DNA of 64,000 nt from Adiantum capillus-veneris. Lineage: Eukaryota; Streptophyta; Polypodiopsida; Polypodiales; Pteridaceae. The stretch lies in NCBI GenBank assembly GCA_014529385.2, contig CM043944.1:87917384-87981383 (forward strand), in the 5' to 3' direction. Positions within the stretch are counted from its first letter, which is position 1. Every line of letters starts with the position of its first letter. Below, piece after piece: positions 1-12,092 of this stretch. A model generated the notes under the pieces. It saw only the letters and a program-made list of their open reading frames with translations. It ran no database searches and was not told the DNA's origin. The translations under genes were made by a program, and so were the position numbers.

Positions 1-1
1 G

Positions 2-370
2 GATGCGGCCCTAGCACAGTACCTTTCAAAGCTCTGCGAGTCGCCGATAGTAGTTTTTCACAATTCCATGTCACAAGAGGGTTCAATAGCAACTTACACA
101 TTCAAGACACTATCACGCTTCTTGGGTGGACCGGTGCTGCCCAAAAGTGCAGATAAAGTTATTCTTGTTGACAAAGTGTTTGCTAGAGATTGTTTTGGTT
201 ACTTCCCAGGCTATACAGGTGGTCGGGCAGCGTATTACTACACCTACACAGCAATGGCACTAGCTCTTGGTAGACAAAACCCAGATGAACTTTTAGAGTA
301 TGGCAAACATCTCATGATTCGTTACAAGGGTGACGTGCCAAAAAACAAAATTGAACCTGCAAAATCTTGA
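2..370 (+). CDS. 3' end of an unknown protein-coding gene (partial)
   Basis: The frame is open from the first complete codon of the window to a TGA at 368-370, giving 122 residues with no internal stop. The Met at 68 is therefore probably internal and the true start lies outside the window. The visible part has a hydrophobic start (SPIVVFHNS), a Tyr/Gly-rich stretch (FGYFPGYTGGRAAYYYTYTA) and a Lys-rich end (KGDVPKNKIEPAKS). I recognise no family, signal peptide or catalytic motif. The stop is only 64 bp from the stop of the convergent transposase-like gene on the other strand. The pair could be two genes of one mobile element, but that is inference. Codon use looks protein-like, unlike the AT-rich DNA downstream of 3285. 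Confidence 0.45.
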   Translation, partial: DAALAQYLSKLCESPIVVFHNSMSQEGSIATYTFKTLSRFLGGPVLPKSADKVILVDKVFARDCFGYFPGYTGGRAAYYYTYTAMALALGRQNPDELLEYGKHLMIRYKGDVPKNKIEPAKS

Positions 371-433
371 TACACTTCAAGTACCAATTGTATAAGATCA
401 TGTATTACATAAATTTTTTACAATGCCATCCAC

Positions 434-3284
434 TCAGAGTATCTTTCTCCACTTGTGATTCACATACACCATTGTCTCTCTCCACCTTCGTTGACTTTCA
501 CGAGCTCCGGAGTTGTTGTATGCCATTGATCTTTTAGCTTTTTGTTGTTGTAAATGTCTGATGGCTTGTGCTGTTGCTGAATTTGCCAAGACTTCTTTTG
601 CCTGCATTCGATGAATGATTCTACGATAGAACCATTCAAATAGTTCTCTCAAACTGTTAGCCTTGATTCGAGAGCCACCATGTCGTGTGTGCCTGAAATA
701 AGCATTTCTCGCCATGTAATGAGACTTTTCCATCCCTTGGGTGTTCCATATTGCCGGGTTCCCATACTTCTGTATAAAATATGGCAAATGATTGAAGATG
801 ATGTGCTGGATATGAAAACAGATTAGTTAGAATGTTTTACACTCACATATTTGCACATAAGAGAGAAAGAAATACATGATAATACCATGTAGTGAGTAAT
901 CTGGGTGTCTGTCCATGCTGTCTTGAATGATTTTTTCAGAAGGTTGAGATTTTCCTTGAACTTGTTCATATCACCTTGTGACCAGTCATCTTTGTCGCAC
1001 ATCAAAAATAGGATGTCTATTGATCGCCAAACCTCAGCCTTCGCGTTACGAGTAGTTGGTTCGTGGTCTTTGACTGCAATATGTAGCTTTTTCCAGCTCT
1101 AATACTCTACCTTGCTAACATAAGATGTGTTATATATTTTTCCATGTTTTGTTAGCTTTGGATCTCTTGTACCTTGGGGCTTAGATAAAAACCTCCGTGC
1201 CTTCACCCCACCGATGGATGGTTTGCATGGGACATCCTTCTCAGCAGTTGATCTCTTTTCATCCCGCTGGATTTTCACATTGCCACCATGAAGCCCCATA
1301 TCCGACAGTACCATTTCTAAGCACTGCAAGGCTACTTGTCGTTCTGCAGAGTTCTTAATCTTCCAAGCAAACCCGATGTATAAGTAGACCAATTTCTCTA
1401 CAATTCTACAAAGGGCATGCATTGTACAAATGTGAACATTCACAAGTGGTATTTTCAAAACTGGTCGAAAAGCAGGATCCTCAATGTGACGTGTTGGAGC
1501 TTTTCTCCACCACTTTGGGTCCATGACCTTTGCAGGCTCCATGCAGAACAAACACGGTGACTTTGCCATTGCACCCATTCCACAATTATACATGCACTTT
1601 AATGTTTTAAGGTCACCTGCAAGATGCCACTGAACTTGAAAGTCTCCCCTTCCATCTAGACGTAGTACCTCTCCCTGGTTAGTCTGTCGATCAATCAGCT
1701 CCGGAATATTAGTTCGATGGAACACCCAATATAGAATCTCATGATCTTCTTTCTTTACCTGCAACACAAAATAAATGAGACTTAAGTAGATCTGAATATT
1801 TGAGCTTACTTGAGAATATCGCTTACCTCAAACGCACCAAGCCACCATATGTTAGATTCTGATTGAACACTAAAATATAAAGGATCATCACTGGGACACT
1901 TTGAGAGGGCTCTATTCATTAAAGTAATAGTAACACGCTCTAGCTTTTTCTCTTTAACAAGCTCACACTCATCCAGTTTTAACACAAAATGTAATAGTCC
2001 ACGTGACTCTTCAAATGTGATGTTGTAAAACTCCACCATTCTCTTCTGTAGTATCCGCAGGTCCATAAAAATATTGTTGAACTCATCATATGCCATGTTG
2101 GCTCCATGGCCACTGTAAGTTGCTTTAATATGAAAGGGCTGTCCAAGATAGTCTCCCTGTGCCTCGTTAAGCTGAAGCCTCTCTTTCCAAACACTTGAGG
2201 CTGATAGTAGAAGTTTGGATTTTATACCCTTCCTAACAAAGATGGATGAGACAGACTTTTGGATAGCCGAATATCCTCTTTTGCTTACACCAAGTGAATC
2301 AAGTGTGCCTTGTATCTCTTTTGCAGGCACTGAGTTCTCTGAAATAAAGCGGTCCACTACATTTCTTTGTAGAACCTTAAACTTCTTGTCATGTACTATA
2401 TCTGCTGCCAGGCTTCTACTTATAAGTGGCTTCAATCTCTTTCCTATATTGGCTTTGGGGTCAATGTTTTCCTTGTCAGGATAGATTGAGTCTCTACATG
2501 AAGACAATGCATAAGTAAATAACAGAAAATTTGCTTCACTAACACTATTTAGGCACATGAAAACAATGCATAACAAGAAAAAACAAAGAGATTACTTAAC
2601 TAAGACAATGTAGCCAACCAAGAAGCATCACCTTAATGCTCGGATTCTTTTCTTGAGACCTCCTGATGCAACCTGCAATGTTTCAAGATTGCGCAATTTC
2701 TTCTTTCGGATACGACCACCCAAGATGGTGTCCTTCATTTGACAACTTCGCACCTTTCCTTTCAGTTCTTGTACCTCTGTTTTATGTTGCAAAATGGTAA
2801 CCTGATCTGTAGAATGTAAATGTGAAAGGCGAACAATCTCACATTGTTGAGCTTGGAGAATGCTCTTGTAAGTTCCAGCTTCTCTTGTAAGTGATTTACA
2901 ATAACCCAGAAGGCCGTTTTCTCCATCACCAGCAAAGGTCAATAAGCTTGTAGGATTGACAAACGGTGGAGACGCATTAGTTATTGGATTCTTAGGGTAG
3001 AGAGAGCCTCTCGTCCAGATATCTATGTGTTTAGCTCCTTGAGCTCTGAGCGTGTCTATGGAGGTGGGAGGTATATGTGTGTTTGTTTTACTGCGCTTAA
3101 TCAATGGTTGGTACTCATTGTCCAAATCAATGTGAAGGTGATATTTGGCTCGTTTGTGGGTAACATTTGTGCCATTTGAGGAGTGCGCCATTAGCCAAAT
3201 GTGCAGGTTTAATGGAAAGTGAATAGCGGCTGTGGATTCGTCCCTCCATGTTAGCCTCATTCCCTCCGTATTGACGTTGTTCAT
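434..3284 (-). pseudogene. four-exon DDE-transposase-like gene with one in-frame TAG
   Basis: Proposed exons on the minus strand are 3284-2632, 2493-1827, 1758-886 and 805-434. Introns begin GTGATG, GTAAGC, GTATTA and end TAG, CAG, CAG, and all exon phases agree (653, 667, 873 and 372 nt; 854 residues). The N-terminus has a basic stretch and a Leu/Gln-rich, probably coiled-coil segment. The middle has GDLKTLKCMYNCGMG followed by SPCLFC, then MHALCRIVE. The C-terminus has HIIFNHLPYFIQKYGNP and QGMEKSHYMARN. This order (GDLK, Cys-x2-Cys, then His/Glu-containing QG-x-EK-x-H) resembles transposase-like proteins of plants and animals whose family I cannot name; that is from memory, not a search. 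A single TAG at 1099-1101 (codon 660) interrupts exon 3, with matching frame on both sides. It could be a domesticated gene, a recently dead transposase or a strain-specific null. The ATG at 3284 is chosen because a TGA lies just upstream in frame. Confidence 0.6.
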
Positions 3285-4439
3285 TCAATACAACTAAAAA
3301 GAGGATTATCCCTCAATCACTACGAACGAATGTTCAGAGGGGTAAGGAATCTACTTAAAGTACACTTTTTGAAGTTTTACTATGAAAGACCCAGCTCTTT
3401 TATTTGTCATTTTTTCTAGAGAGAGAGTGCAAAAAATACATTTTCTTAGAAGGCCCTCCAAATGACCTCCGAAATTTCCTAATGCCACTTGTCTCAAGCA
3501 CACCCATACATGGGTGAAACAAACAACACCCTTCCTTATTTATAATCCGGGTGGAAACCCATCATCCAAAGTTTGGGGTGCCCATGCGCCAAACCAGTTG
3601 CCCATACAATCGGGCGGTTTCCCTAGGATACAAATGGTATCCTAAGTAGTATCCACAAATAGACACGTGTAGGGGGTAAAGACTCCTCGTACATGGGGGC
3701 AACCGACTCATCCATGGATGACAAGCCATCATTACTTATCCCCTAAAGTGAAAATATTCCTAGGAATCAAAGGTGTTTTGAGAAAAGTTGTTTTAAGGAT
3801 GACCGATCATTCTTTCATAAGTCAACTAGCCTTAACCCAAACAATTCTTTCCTAATTAACAAACAAATGCACGCTGGTTTCTTGGAAGATGCCTTCCATT
3901 TTCAGCCACTTGCACTTCTTCTAATTCCTTACACCTTTTTTACATACGCAATGTTAAAGAAGAACTTGAATTTTTCATCTTAAATTGTAATGAAGACCCA
4001 CCTGGGACTATTTTGGCATTTGCTGCAGTGCGGGGGCTCGAATGCTTTCATCTGTAGGTATACTACTAGGCCCAGCCTCGTGGTCGTATGACGCTCTAGC
4101 CCTTTTGGGAACATTGTCTTCCTCATCAAATTGAGGGCATGCTCGGGTCCTCTTTGGTGCCATGACGTCTATCCTTATAGAAAAGGCACCTATTTATTAG
4201 GTAAATCATAAAAAACTTGAGTTTACCACAACTAAGGTTAAGTTTGTGGTCATAGATAATAATTTCTTGACCTAGTAATTTTTTTTTCTTATATAGGTAA
4301 GAAAAATTTATCTTAGCTTCCTTAAGGGTTTTCTAAGCTCCCCTATTTTTTTGAAAATGTTTATATTTATTACGATGATTATATCTTAGAGATATATTTC
4401 TCTCAACTTTATAACACTATTTTACACCTCCAATAATTT
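3285..4439. other. intergenic stretch upstream of the transposase-like gene, with one tiny ORF
   Basis: This is the presumed 5' flank of the minus-strand gene. It holds a minus-strand ORF of 51 codons (ATG at 4163, TAG ending at 4008) that starts MAPKRTRACPQFDEEDNVPK. The stop is followed closely by CAG/GTGGGT, a good splice-donor match, so this may be a 5' untranslated exon with a short upstream ORF. There is no other support for it. No promoter element can be assigned with confidence. Confidence 0.25.
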
Positions 4440-5490
4440 TCCTAAAGACTTTTAAATGGATTTACTATTTATTTTATCTAATTTATGACCAAAATTATGA
4501 TTTTTGATCTATTATAATTACTTAAACTACTTACCTAATTATGGTATAATATATTGGCTTACTATTGATGTTAAATAACTTTGATAATTACCTTATAATT
4601 ATCTAAGATAATTAACTAATTGTCTCCTTTAATTTATAGCTAAGATTAGATAATTTTAGCTTAAATAAATAGCTAAACTAATTTCTTGGTCATCATCTAA
4701 TTTTCTTGACTTGCTAATGATGTTTACTAACTCTCATAATTTCCTTATAGTTATTGATGCTAATTAACTAAATTTCTTCTTTAATTTACAACTAAAATGA
4801 GATAATTTAAGCTTAATTGAATAGCTAAACTAATTTTTTGTTAATGAGATAATTATTCCAACTTTTGAATATTTTATCCTAGCTTTGATAATTACTTTTT
4901 AATATCTAAGCTAATTAACTAATTTCTCCCTTTAATTTAAAGCTCTAATTGGTTTATTTAGATTAATTAAATAGATAAAATAATGTTTTATTAATGAGAT
5001 AATTATCCAAGCTAGCTAATGATGTTTTCTAACTTTGATAACTATTTTGTAATTATCTAAGTTAGTTAAATAATTTCCATCTTTAATTTAAATCTAAAAT
5101 CAATCAATTATAACTTTATTAAATAGCTCAAGTACTTTACTATTAGTGAGCTAATTTTTCCATCTAGCTAATGCTTTTTTCTAACTCTGATAATTACCTT
5201 GTATTTATCTTAGTTAGTTAACTAATTTCCATCTTTAATTTACAACTTAAATCTATCAATTTTAGCTTAATTAGATAGCTTAACTAATTTTCTATTTATG
5301 AGATATGCTCTTAGCAATGCCTTCTAGCTTTGATAAATTACTTGGTTATTTATTAAGTTAGCTTACTAAGTTTCCCATTAGTTTTACAGTTAAAAACATT
5401 TAATTTTTGCCTAATTAATTATAGAAATTAATGAGAAAATTACGATGTAATTTTCCTAGCTTTCTAACAATATAATTAAGCTCTAATAAT
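4440..5490. repeat. degenerate AT-rich tandem repeat, period about 150 bp
   Basis: A recurring block (variants of GCTAATTAACTAATTTC followed by a CTTTAATTTA-like run) appears at about 4611, 4763, 4914, 5064, 5216 and 5360. The spacings are 152, 151, 150, 152 and 144 bp. Between the anchors the order of sub-motifs is also kept: a TAGCTTAATTAAATAGCT-like block, then ATGAGATAATT, then a TAACTTTGATAATTACCTT-like block. The copies have diverged strongly, so the array is old. There is no coding capacity. It may be a remnant of a satellite with a unit close to nucleosome length. Confidence 0.7.
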
Positions 5491-7285
5491 TATCTTAGCG
5501 TTAACTGAGGAATCTCAAATGTCGAGCGAGATTTTTCGAGCAATCCCTAAAATGAGCAAGATTGACCAAGACACTATACAAAACAAAAACGAAACAAGAT
5601 TTTTAGGTGACTTCAAGCACAACAAAAAAAATTAGAACAAGATTACCCTAATTTTAATGGTAAAACGACCACAAATTTTTAACTGAAAAAACCCCCTCAA
5701 CAAGGGTTTGATAGAATGTTCCCTTTGATGGGATAGAACAATTGGAACCCATACAATGGCATGTTGATATTCCTCTTCTTGGAACTAGTTTCCCTTTTAT
5801 ATTAAAAGCTCATTTCTACCACCATTGATCCTTGTTGGAAATAGTGGCACCATGATTCCAATGGATATAAATATCCTATTCCTACCTCCACGAGACTTAC
5901 ACTAAAAGAGTAAGGTTGTTGCGACTCGAACAAATCTCATGAATAAGGAAATTCTGGAAGATTGAGGTTCTCTTCACTTCTTCTTCTTCTTTTTCTTCTC
6001 CTCTCTCTTGCTCTACCTCAAGTTATTGTTGGTTGATGTACGATAACATACTATGCATTTTAAGTTACTCTAGAGAAAACGGAGGAAACTTGAAAATAAT
6101 TCTATTATTGCAATGAGGCTATTCCTCTGAGAAAATCCACATCATGGTATATATTAAAGTTTGGATCACACCATCATAGGTAGCCTTCTACTAGGGGGGG
6201 GGGGGGGGGGAGTTAGTGGTGTTGCCAAAGGTTGTGGCGACAAATGTGTCAAGAGGGGTGGTAACGGTGGGGGATTATAAAGAGTGCTTTGATAGAAGAG
6301 TACACAAGTTTGATAAAATTATGAACAATTTTCTTATGAAAACTTTGTCCACATGCTAGTTCTCTTTCATCTACCCATATCGATAGAAACCTAGGTTTAG
6401 TGTAATTCCACCTACAAATTTTGAGATTTATCTTCAAATTCAAAGTAGAAGGTGAATAAACTTACAAAATTTAGAAATTTAGTGTAAAAACCTTCTCTTA
6501 AATTTTTCATGTTAATATGAGCACAACTCAAAGCCCTAGACTGCTCGGGGTTCCTAGTTTGCTGAGTTGTCCGTCATGCCTCAACCCAGATTACTCATCC
6601 AACATGTGATGCCCCTATGTTGAATACACTTCTTAGAGCCATGGTGTATGATTGTCATTGTAGTCCTTTGAAATTCTTTTCCTACTGCGGCTTAGCCCTC
6701 CTTTTTTGTTTGTACTCTATTTACTGTTTGGGAGTTGTACGTCCATCAATGCCTCATAGCAATTCAAATGGATGGTAGTCTAGCATTGCATCTGTCATCT
6801 TATAGAATGATGTGGCCTAGGCCTCGGTCCTTAGCACCCCATAAGGTAACCCCCTCAAAGGGGTAACTGGGAGGTTGGTTGTGCTGAGGGGTATCGTATA
6901 TGGGCGAGGGAAGGCTGGAAGGGAAGATGATGAGGAGGCGAAGATTGTGCATACTAGAGGATCGGTATATTTGTGTTGATGTGCGTCACGCGACCTTGTA
7001 CTATGTCACAAGGAGAGCTTTTTCATGTTGACGTAGCCCAACCTAATCTCTTGTCACACCATCGTTTTTGGTGTTGCGGCTTGAGTAGGTTTTTCCCAAC
7101 CCAATTAAGCATCCAGTGTGAAGAATCATAGTGGTTGTTGGACTAAGAGAGACAGGGGAGGGAGAGCACGCGCTCCTACGAGGAAAGAGTTTAGAAATTC
7201 TGTTGGGGATGCGTAGAGGCAGCAAAAGGAGACTTTCGGATTCCAGAGAGGCACAGCTGCTAAATCGCACTTCTTTCTCTCCCTC

Positions 7286-7288
<3 letters not shown>
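5491..7288. other. non-coding stretch, no gene recognised
   Basis: No coding frame with family resemblance was found. A 17-bp poly-G run lies at 6194-6210. Several unrelated short AT-rich and CT-rich patches are present. The stretch ends at the (CT)n tract that precedes the SINE copies. Confidence 0.4.

Positions 7289-7325
<37 letters not shown>
7289..7325. repeat. (CT)n microsatellite
   Basis: An uninterrupted CT dinucleotide run that lies immediately 5' of the first, truncated SINE copy. Confidence 0.9.
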
Positions 7326-7328
<3 letters not shown>

Positions 7329-7340
7329 AAAAAAGAAACT

Positions 7341-7823
7341 CTTTTGAATAACAGGTCTTGAGTTCAACTCTCCTCGATGGCTAGATCTTTAAGGTCTCTG
7401 GGGATAGTTTCCTACGACGTTAAAACTCTCTTCGTCTTGGGTGTGTGTGTGCTAATAAAAACAAAAAAATGGTATAAACTTTCTATCACCCAAGTGTGGT
7501 AGATTGGTTATGCCATTTCCCTCTTGAATAACAGGTCTTGAGTTCAACTCTTGTAGTCAGCTAGATCTTTAAGGTCTCTTGGGATAGTTTCCTACGATGC
7601 TAAAACTCTCTTCTTCTCGGGTGTGTGTGTGTGGATGTGGGTATGTGTGCTAATAAAAAGAGGAAAATGGTATAACCTTTGTATCACCCAAGTTTGGTAG
7701 ATTGGTTATGCCATTTCCCTCTTGAATAACAGGTCTTGAGTTCAACTCTCCTCGTTGGCTAGATCTTTAAGGTCTCTTGGGATAGTTTCCTACGACGTTA
7801 AAACTCTCTTCCTCTTCTTCTTC

Positions 7824-7826
<3 letters not shown>
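7341..7826 (+). mobile_element. tRNA-derived SINE, three tandem copies (first 5'-truncated)
   Basis: Three copies of the same sequence begin CTTGAATAACAGGTC near 7343, 7523 and 7721. The second and third copies carry a pol III A-box-like sequence, TGGTAGATTGG, at 7497-7507 and 7695-7705. The B-box-like GAGTTCAACTC follows about 33 bp later, at 7540-7550 and 7738-7748. This geometry is that of tRNA-derived SINEs. The first copy keeps only the B box (7360-7370). Copies two and three sit in a direct repeat of 198 bp that includes a linker with a short GT run and TGCTAATAAAAA. This points to tandem duplication or repeated insertion at one site. No protein is coded. Confidence 0.7.

Positions 7827-7859
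<33 letters not shown>
7827..7859. repeat. (CT)n microsatellite at the SINE 3' end
   Basis: The third SINE copy runs directly from its conserved AACTCTCTTC end into CTTCTTCTTC and then pure CT repeats, replacing the GT-type tail of the first two copies. Confidence 0.85.
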
Positions 7860-7862
<3 letters not shown>

Positions 7863-9986
7863 CGAGAATATTGTACTAGATGTGTCCAAAATTTGAGCCG
7901 CTTGACACAAAAATTTAAGCATTACAAAATTCGATGTAACACCGTCACACAGAGGATGTGGTAGAAGAATAGGTGCTTGAAGAGCAAGAAGATGAATTCA
8001 GCATGCAAGAGGTGCTAGTTGGCCTTTATGATCGAGTTGGGGGTAATGATGCTAGGATTGAGGGGGCTACAGGCATGGAGGCAAGTCCGAAGGTGATGGT
8101 GATAGAAGAGCCTATGGTGGAAGAGTTTCCAGTGCAGCACCATGTGTGTTCTATTGTGCATGGAGGAGAGTCCCAAGGGGTGTTTTTGTCCAAAATTTTA
8201 AAAGAGGTATGTGCTTTTTGGTTGAAACGTATGCTTGTAAGTGCAATTGTGTAGTGGGTTATCCATGAGCTACATGGTTATTTTGAAGAGGACTCTACTT
8301 TAATTTAGTGTCCATTATGTCAATGTGATAGAGAGAGCTTACAAAACAATGGATCACTCATAGGATTATACAATGCAAAACATGATGCAATGAGTATCCA
8401 ATGTATTGGGTTTAGAAATAGAAATTAATAAGCTAAAGACTCACTCAAGGACATTTTTTGGGTCGAGAAGCACCCTCTATAGATGGTCTACATCAGCAAG
8501 CACTTCAATATGTGGGGAACCCACTCCAATAACCCCAAGTTCTGCGAAGTCCATGCTCGAGTGTTTGAAGGCTATGCTACATGAAAAATGTAATCACCTA
8601 TTAGAAATCACTTTGATCTACATATCATGCAATGTCTTCTATTTGTATGTCTTACCATGCAGAAAGGACCAAAGTATCTCAGAAGTCCTTCTAAAGAAGG
8701 GTAGCTACACTTGCTCTGCTCAGTCATCTTAGAGGTGATGCATATCAAGTCCCTAGACCCCATGATGGATTTGACCTTTTTGATTATCAACACCATTCGA
8801 AATCACTCTTCTTAGAATTTGTAGCACCACATTCTTGTTCACTCCTTTCAAGTTGATGCTCTTTTGATGACTCCTTTGATTCTTCAATGACTAGTCAACC
8901 TCTTTCTTTCCACTAAATGGTCCTCCTACAATTGTCTTTAGGCTGGGATGTCCCTTGGGTATGCCAGGAGAAAGGGCATCCTCTTGTTGATTGATGGTGA
9001 TTCTCAAACTCTTACACTTTCCCTTTGCCTTCTTGTGTAGTGTTGCTAATCATATCAATAGTGTGATCACTTAACAACAACAAGTACCATTTTCATTGCA
9101 TGAAAAGGATAGAACTTATCATTGTATGCATCTCCTTTGTTCTCAAAGAACTTTCCATCGACATAGTCCAAGAACCATGGACAATCTCTCCAAGCATCAA
9201 ACAAAACACTTAGATGACACAAAAATGTAAAAACACTAGCTTTGTCACATTCAAAACCCTTAGATCTATACAATAGGTGAACTAAAGAAATGGAATAAAT
9301 TGGAATGGGTGAAAGATTGGCTTATGGTGCTTGTTTTGAGTCAAAAACAATTCTACAAGGAACTTGCAACTAGTGCTAGAGGATTTCTGAAATCCATAAG
9401 AAAAAATGTAGTATAACTGCTATTAGTGTTTTTTTAGAAATTATCTTTATTATTTTAACAAGATAAGTTTTCTTTTCCATAAGATCTACTAAAACTTAAC
9501 CATTGAAGTTTGGATTTTTTTACATGACCACATTCCTTGTAAAAATATCTATCAAACCGTAGGATCTTGCAAAGTGATCTTCTTATCTACAAATATCTTG
9601 TGTAAAAAAATGAAAGTATAATTTACTAAGTATTTTTGTTGGGATCATTTATAAAAATTACACACATGGAAAAGAAAATACCAATAGTTCAAAATAAGCT
9701 CCTCAATATGTACTTACCTAATGTGCATGATAACGTTTGCAATATATGAGCAATACTCTACTTAAGTTCAAATCTATATTAGGATGACAATGCTGTGACA
9801 ATGCATGACATGCTAGACCAGGAGAGTCTTTACACACAAAAAAATACTCTTTTTGTGAGATTAATTGAAAATCAAAAGTGAGCATAAATATGGTAGCATG
9901 CCATGCTTTCTGCATAAAATGTATGTTTTCACATAGTCTAGGCCTCTACGAATTGCCAAAAGTGGGTGCACCTAATCTTGCACATA
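7860..9986. other. no supported gene
   Basis: Only short open frames occur. One at 7973-8254 (93 codons, acidic, Met/Val/Glu-rich) and one at 9067-9273 on the minus strand have no recognisable family. I do not call them genes. No repeat structure stands out. Confidence 0.35.
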
Positions 9987-10319
9987 CACTAGGGTGTGTG
10001 ACACATCCTCACTACCAACTAGTGAGAACCCTCTCTAATATGGAGGAAGCCTACACATTTGACATCAGTGGTTACGTCATCACATGCCCTCTCCAAACTC
10101 TATAAAAGAAGGCCAAGCTACACACTTTGTATCCAATCTCACATCCATGCTATACCCACCACTCTATCCCACTTTGTATCCACAATTTACATATTAGTCT
10201 ATTGATGATTTTATATTTGTGGTACTGTCAACTTCTCTCTCTAATCTCTCTGGTGATTAACCTATTACTCACATTATGAATGGTTCACTAACATGTCTCC
10301 CATAATGTCATTCCCAACA
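9987..10319 (+). repeat. left LTR of the short element
   Basis: Its 5' TGTTG is eroded, but it ends CCCAACA and is followed two bases later by a tRNA-Met-like primer site. A CTATAAAAGAAGG box near 10100 may be the promoter. Confidence 0.5.
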
Positions 10320-11803
10320 TGTGGTTTCAAGTCAATGGTTTACACCTAGGCCTACCAACCCCTCTTTAGCATTATTCAAGTCATTCAATAAGCCTTTTGG
10401 CATTTGCACTTAATTAGTATTAAGTAGCATGAATAATTGATTGCAATTGCTTTGGATTGCATAGCATACTTAGTCAATCTCTCCTTCCATTGATTTTTCT
10501 TGGTTCTTGGTATATGAAACCCGAAAAGGTATGTGCCACTTCCCATAACCAATAGCTCATCAAGGGCCACCCTTTACAAAAAAATTGTGTGTGCAAGAAG
10601 TGCTTGTCCATAGCTTTTTAAAGCCCACATCTGCTTCATTTGAAGCTCTTTTGAGCTCTTGGGTTCACTACTACACTAAGTCTAATATCTACAGAGTTTG
10701 GCTTCCCCCAAAAGGAACCATGAAAGGCGTGTTTGTTAGGTGGATACACACCTATCTTTGGAAGGTGGAGGTCATGAGGTCAAAAAAAATTCCTAATTTT
10801 GAAAATAGGTCATGTGAATACCTGCCTTGAGGTACTCAATATACCTCAAGACAAACTCGATTTCGTAGGCTGAAGTTCACGTGTACAACTTTTGTCAGCT
10901 CGATCGAACACAAACCTCAAAACTTTATAACTGTTTTGGGCCCAATCAAGTCCATTAGTTTCCAGTCCCAACATGAGCATCTTGATTGAAATCCTTCAAA
11001 AGAATAATATTTAAATCCCCTTTAACTTAGGTTTTGTTCTTGTGCTCCTCAGTCTCAAACATTTTACCTTACAACTCTCTTGTTAAGGGTGCCTTCCTGT
11101 GGCTATAAAGAACTCAAAAACACTTTGGGTCTTAGTAAGTACTCCCATGCTTTGAAGGATTTCTTAGCATCAAAGGGGAGTTTTATAGGAGAAAAAGGCA
11201 TTGCCAAGATTATGTTCCCAAGCTCAATGATGTGTACGAATCATCCAATTTCAAGATTGTCACTAGCACCAAGCCATGCATCAGGACAAGGCTATTTTTT
11301 CTTTTGCACAAACCTCTTGCATCCACCTTTGCATACATACAAAGATAAATCACTTGGATTCATAAAAGTGACATTTGTACAAGGATTAGACATTTTACAA
11401 CATTGGTAAAGGCCATCCTCACACACATTTGCACAAAGATTTGGCACACATGTTATGGCAACATCGGCATCCACTTTGATTTTGATGACACATTTGGAGG
11501 GGAGGAGCATCAATAAAAACGACACTTTGTTGCCAACATTGGAAAATAAGAATAACACAAAGCACTTTGAAAATTTTCAATAGGACTTCACTATTGACCT
11601 CTGACATTTGGAGAAGCCCCAATTGTATTTGACCTACCACATAGTTGCCTACCGTTCTCTAGGGGAGGTGCACATTTTAATCCTACACCCAATTGACATA
11701 TCTTTGGGGATAATGTTTTGAATTTTGGTCCTACACCCAGTTGAAAATTATTTGCGAAGGATACCTTTGTACTTTTGGGTGCTATTATGACACAGTGGAG
11801 GCT

Positions 11804-12092
11804 TGTTGGGGTGTGTGACACATCTGCACCGCCAACTAGTGAGAACTCTCTCTAGGTTGGAAGCCTACAAATTTGACATCACTAATTAGGTCATCAAATT
11901 CCCTCTCCCAAATCTATAAAATAATTCCAAGATACACACTTTGTGTCCAATCGCACATCCATGCCCTACCCATCACTCTAGCCCACTTTGTATCCACCAT
12001 TTTCATACTATTCTAATCATGATTTGCTACTTGTGTTGGTGTCAACTTCTCCCTCTAATAAATCTTGTAATTAATCCACTAATCACATTATG

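Noticed and set aside
4440-5490. CRISPR-like array
   Set aside because: Units are about 150 bp, strongly diverged and AT-rich, with no repeat-spacer structure, in a plant-type genome.
7131-7361. Frame of 76 codons ending in Ser-Leu repeats as a gene
   Set aside because: Half of it is the (CT)n tract and the rest has no resemblance to a protein family.
9878-11640. Short frames within the small LTR element as gag
   Set aside because: None shows a zinc knuckle or gag motif, and all are short and on both strands.
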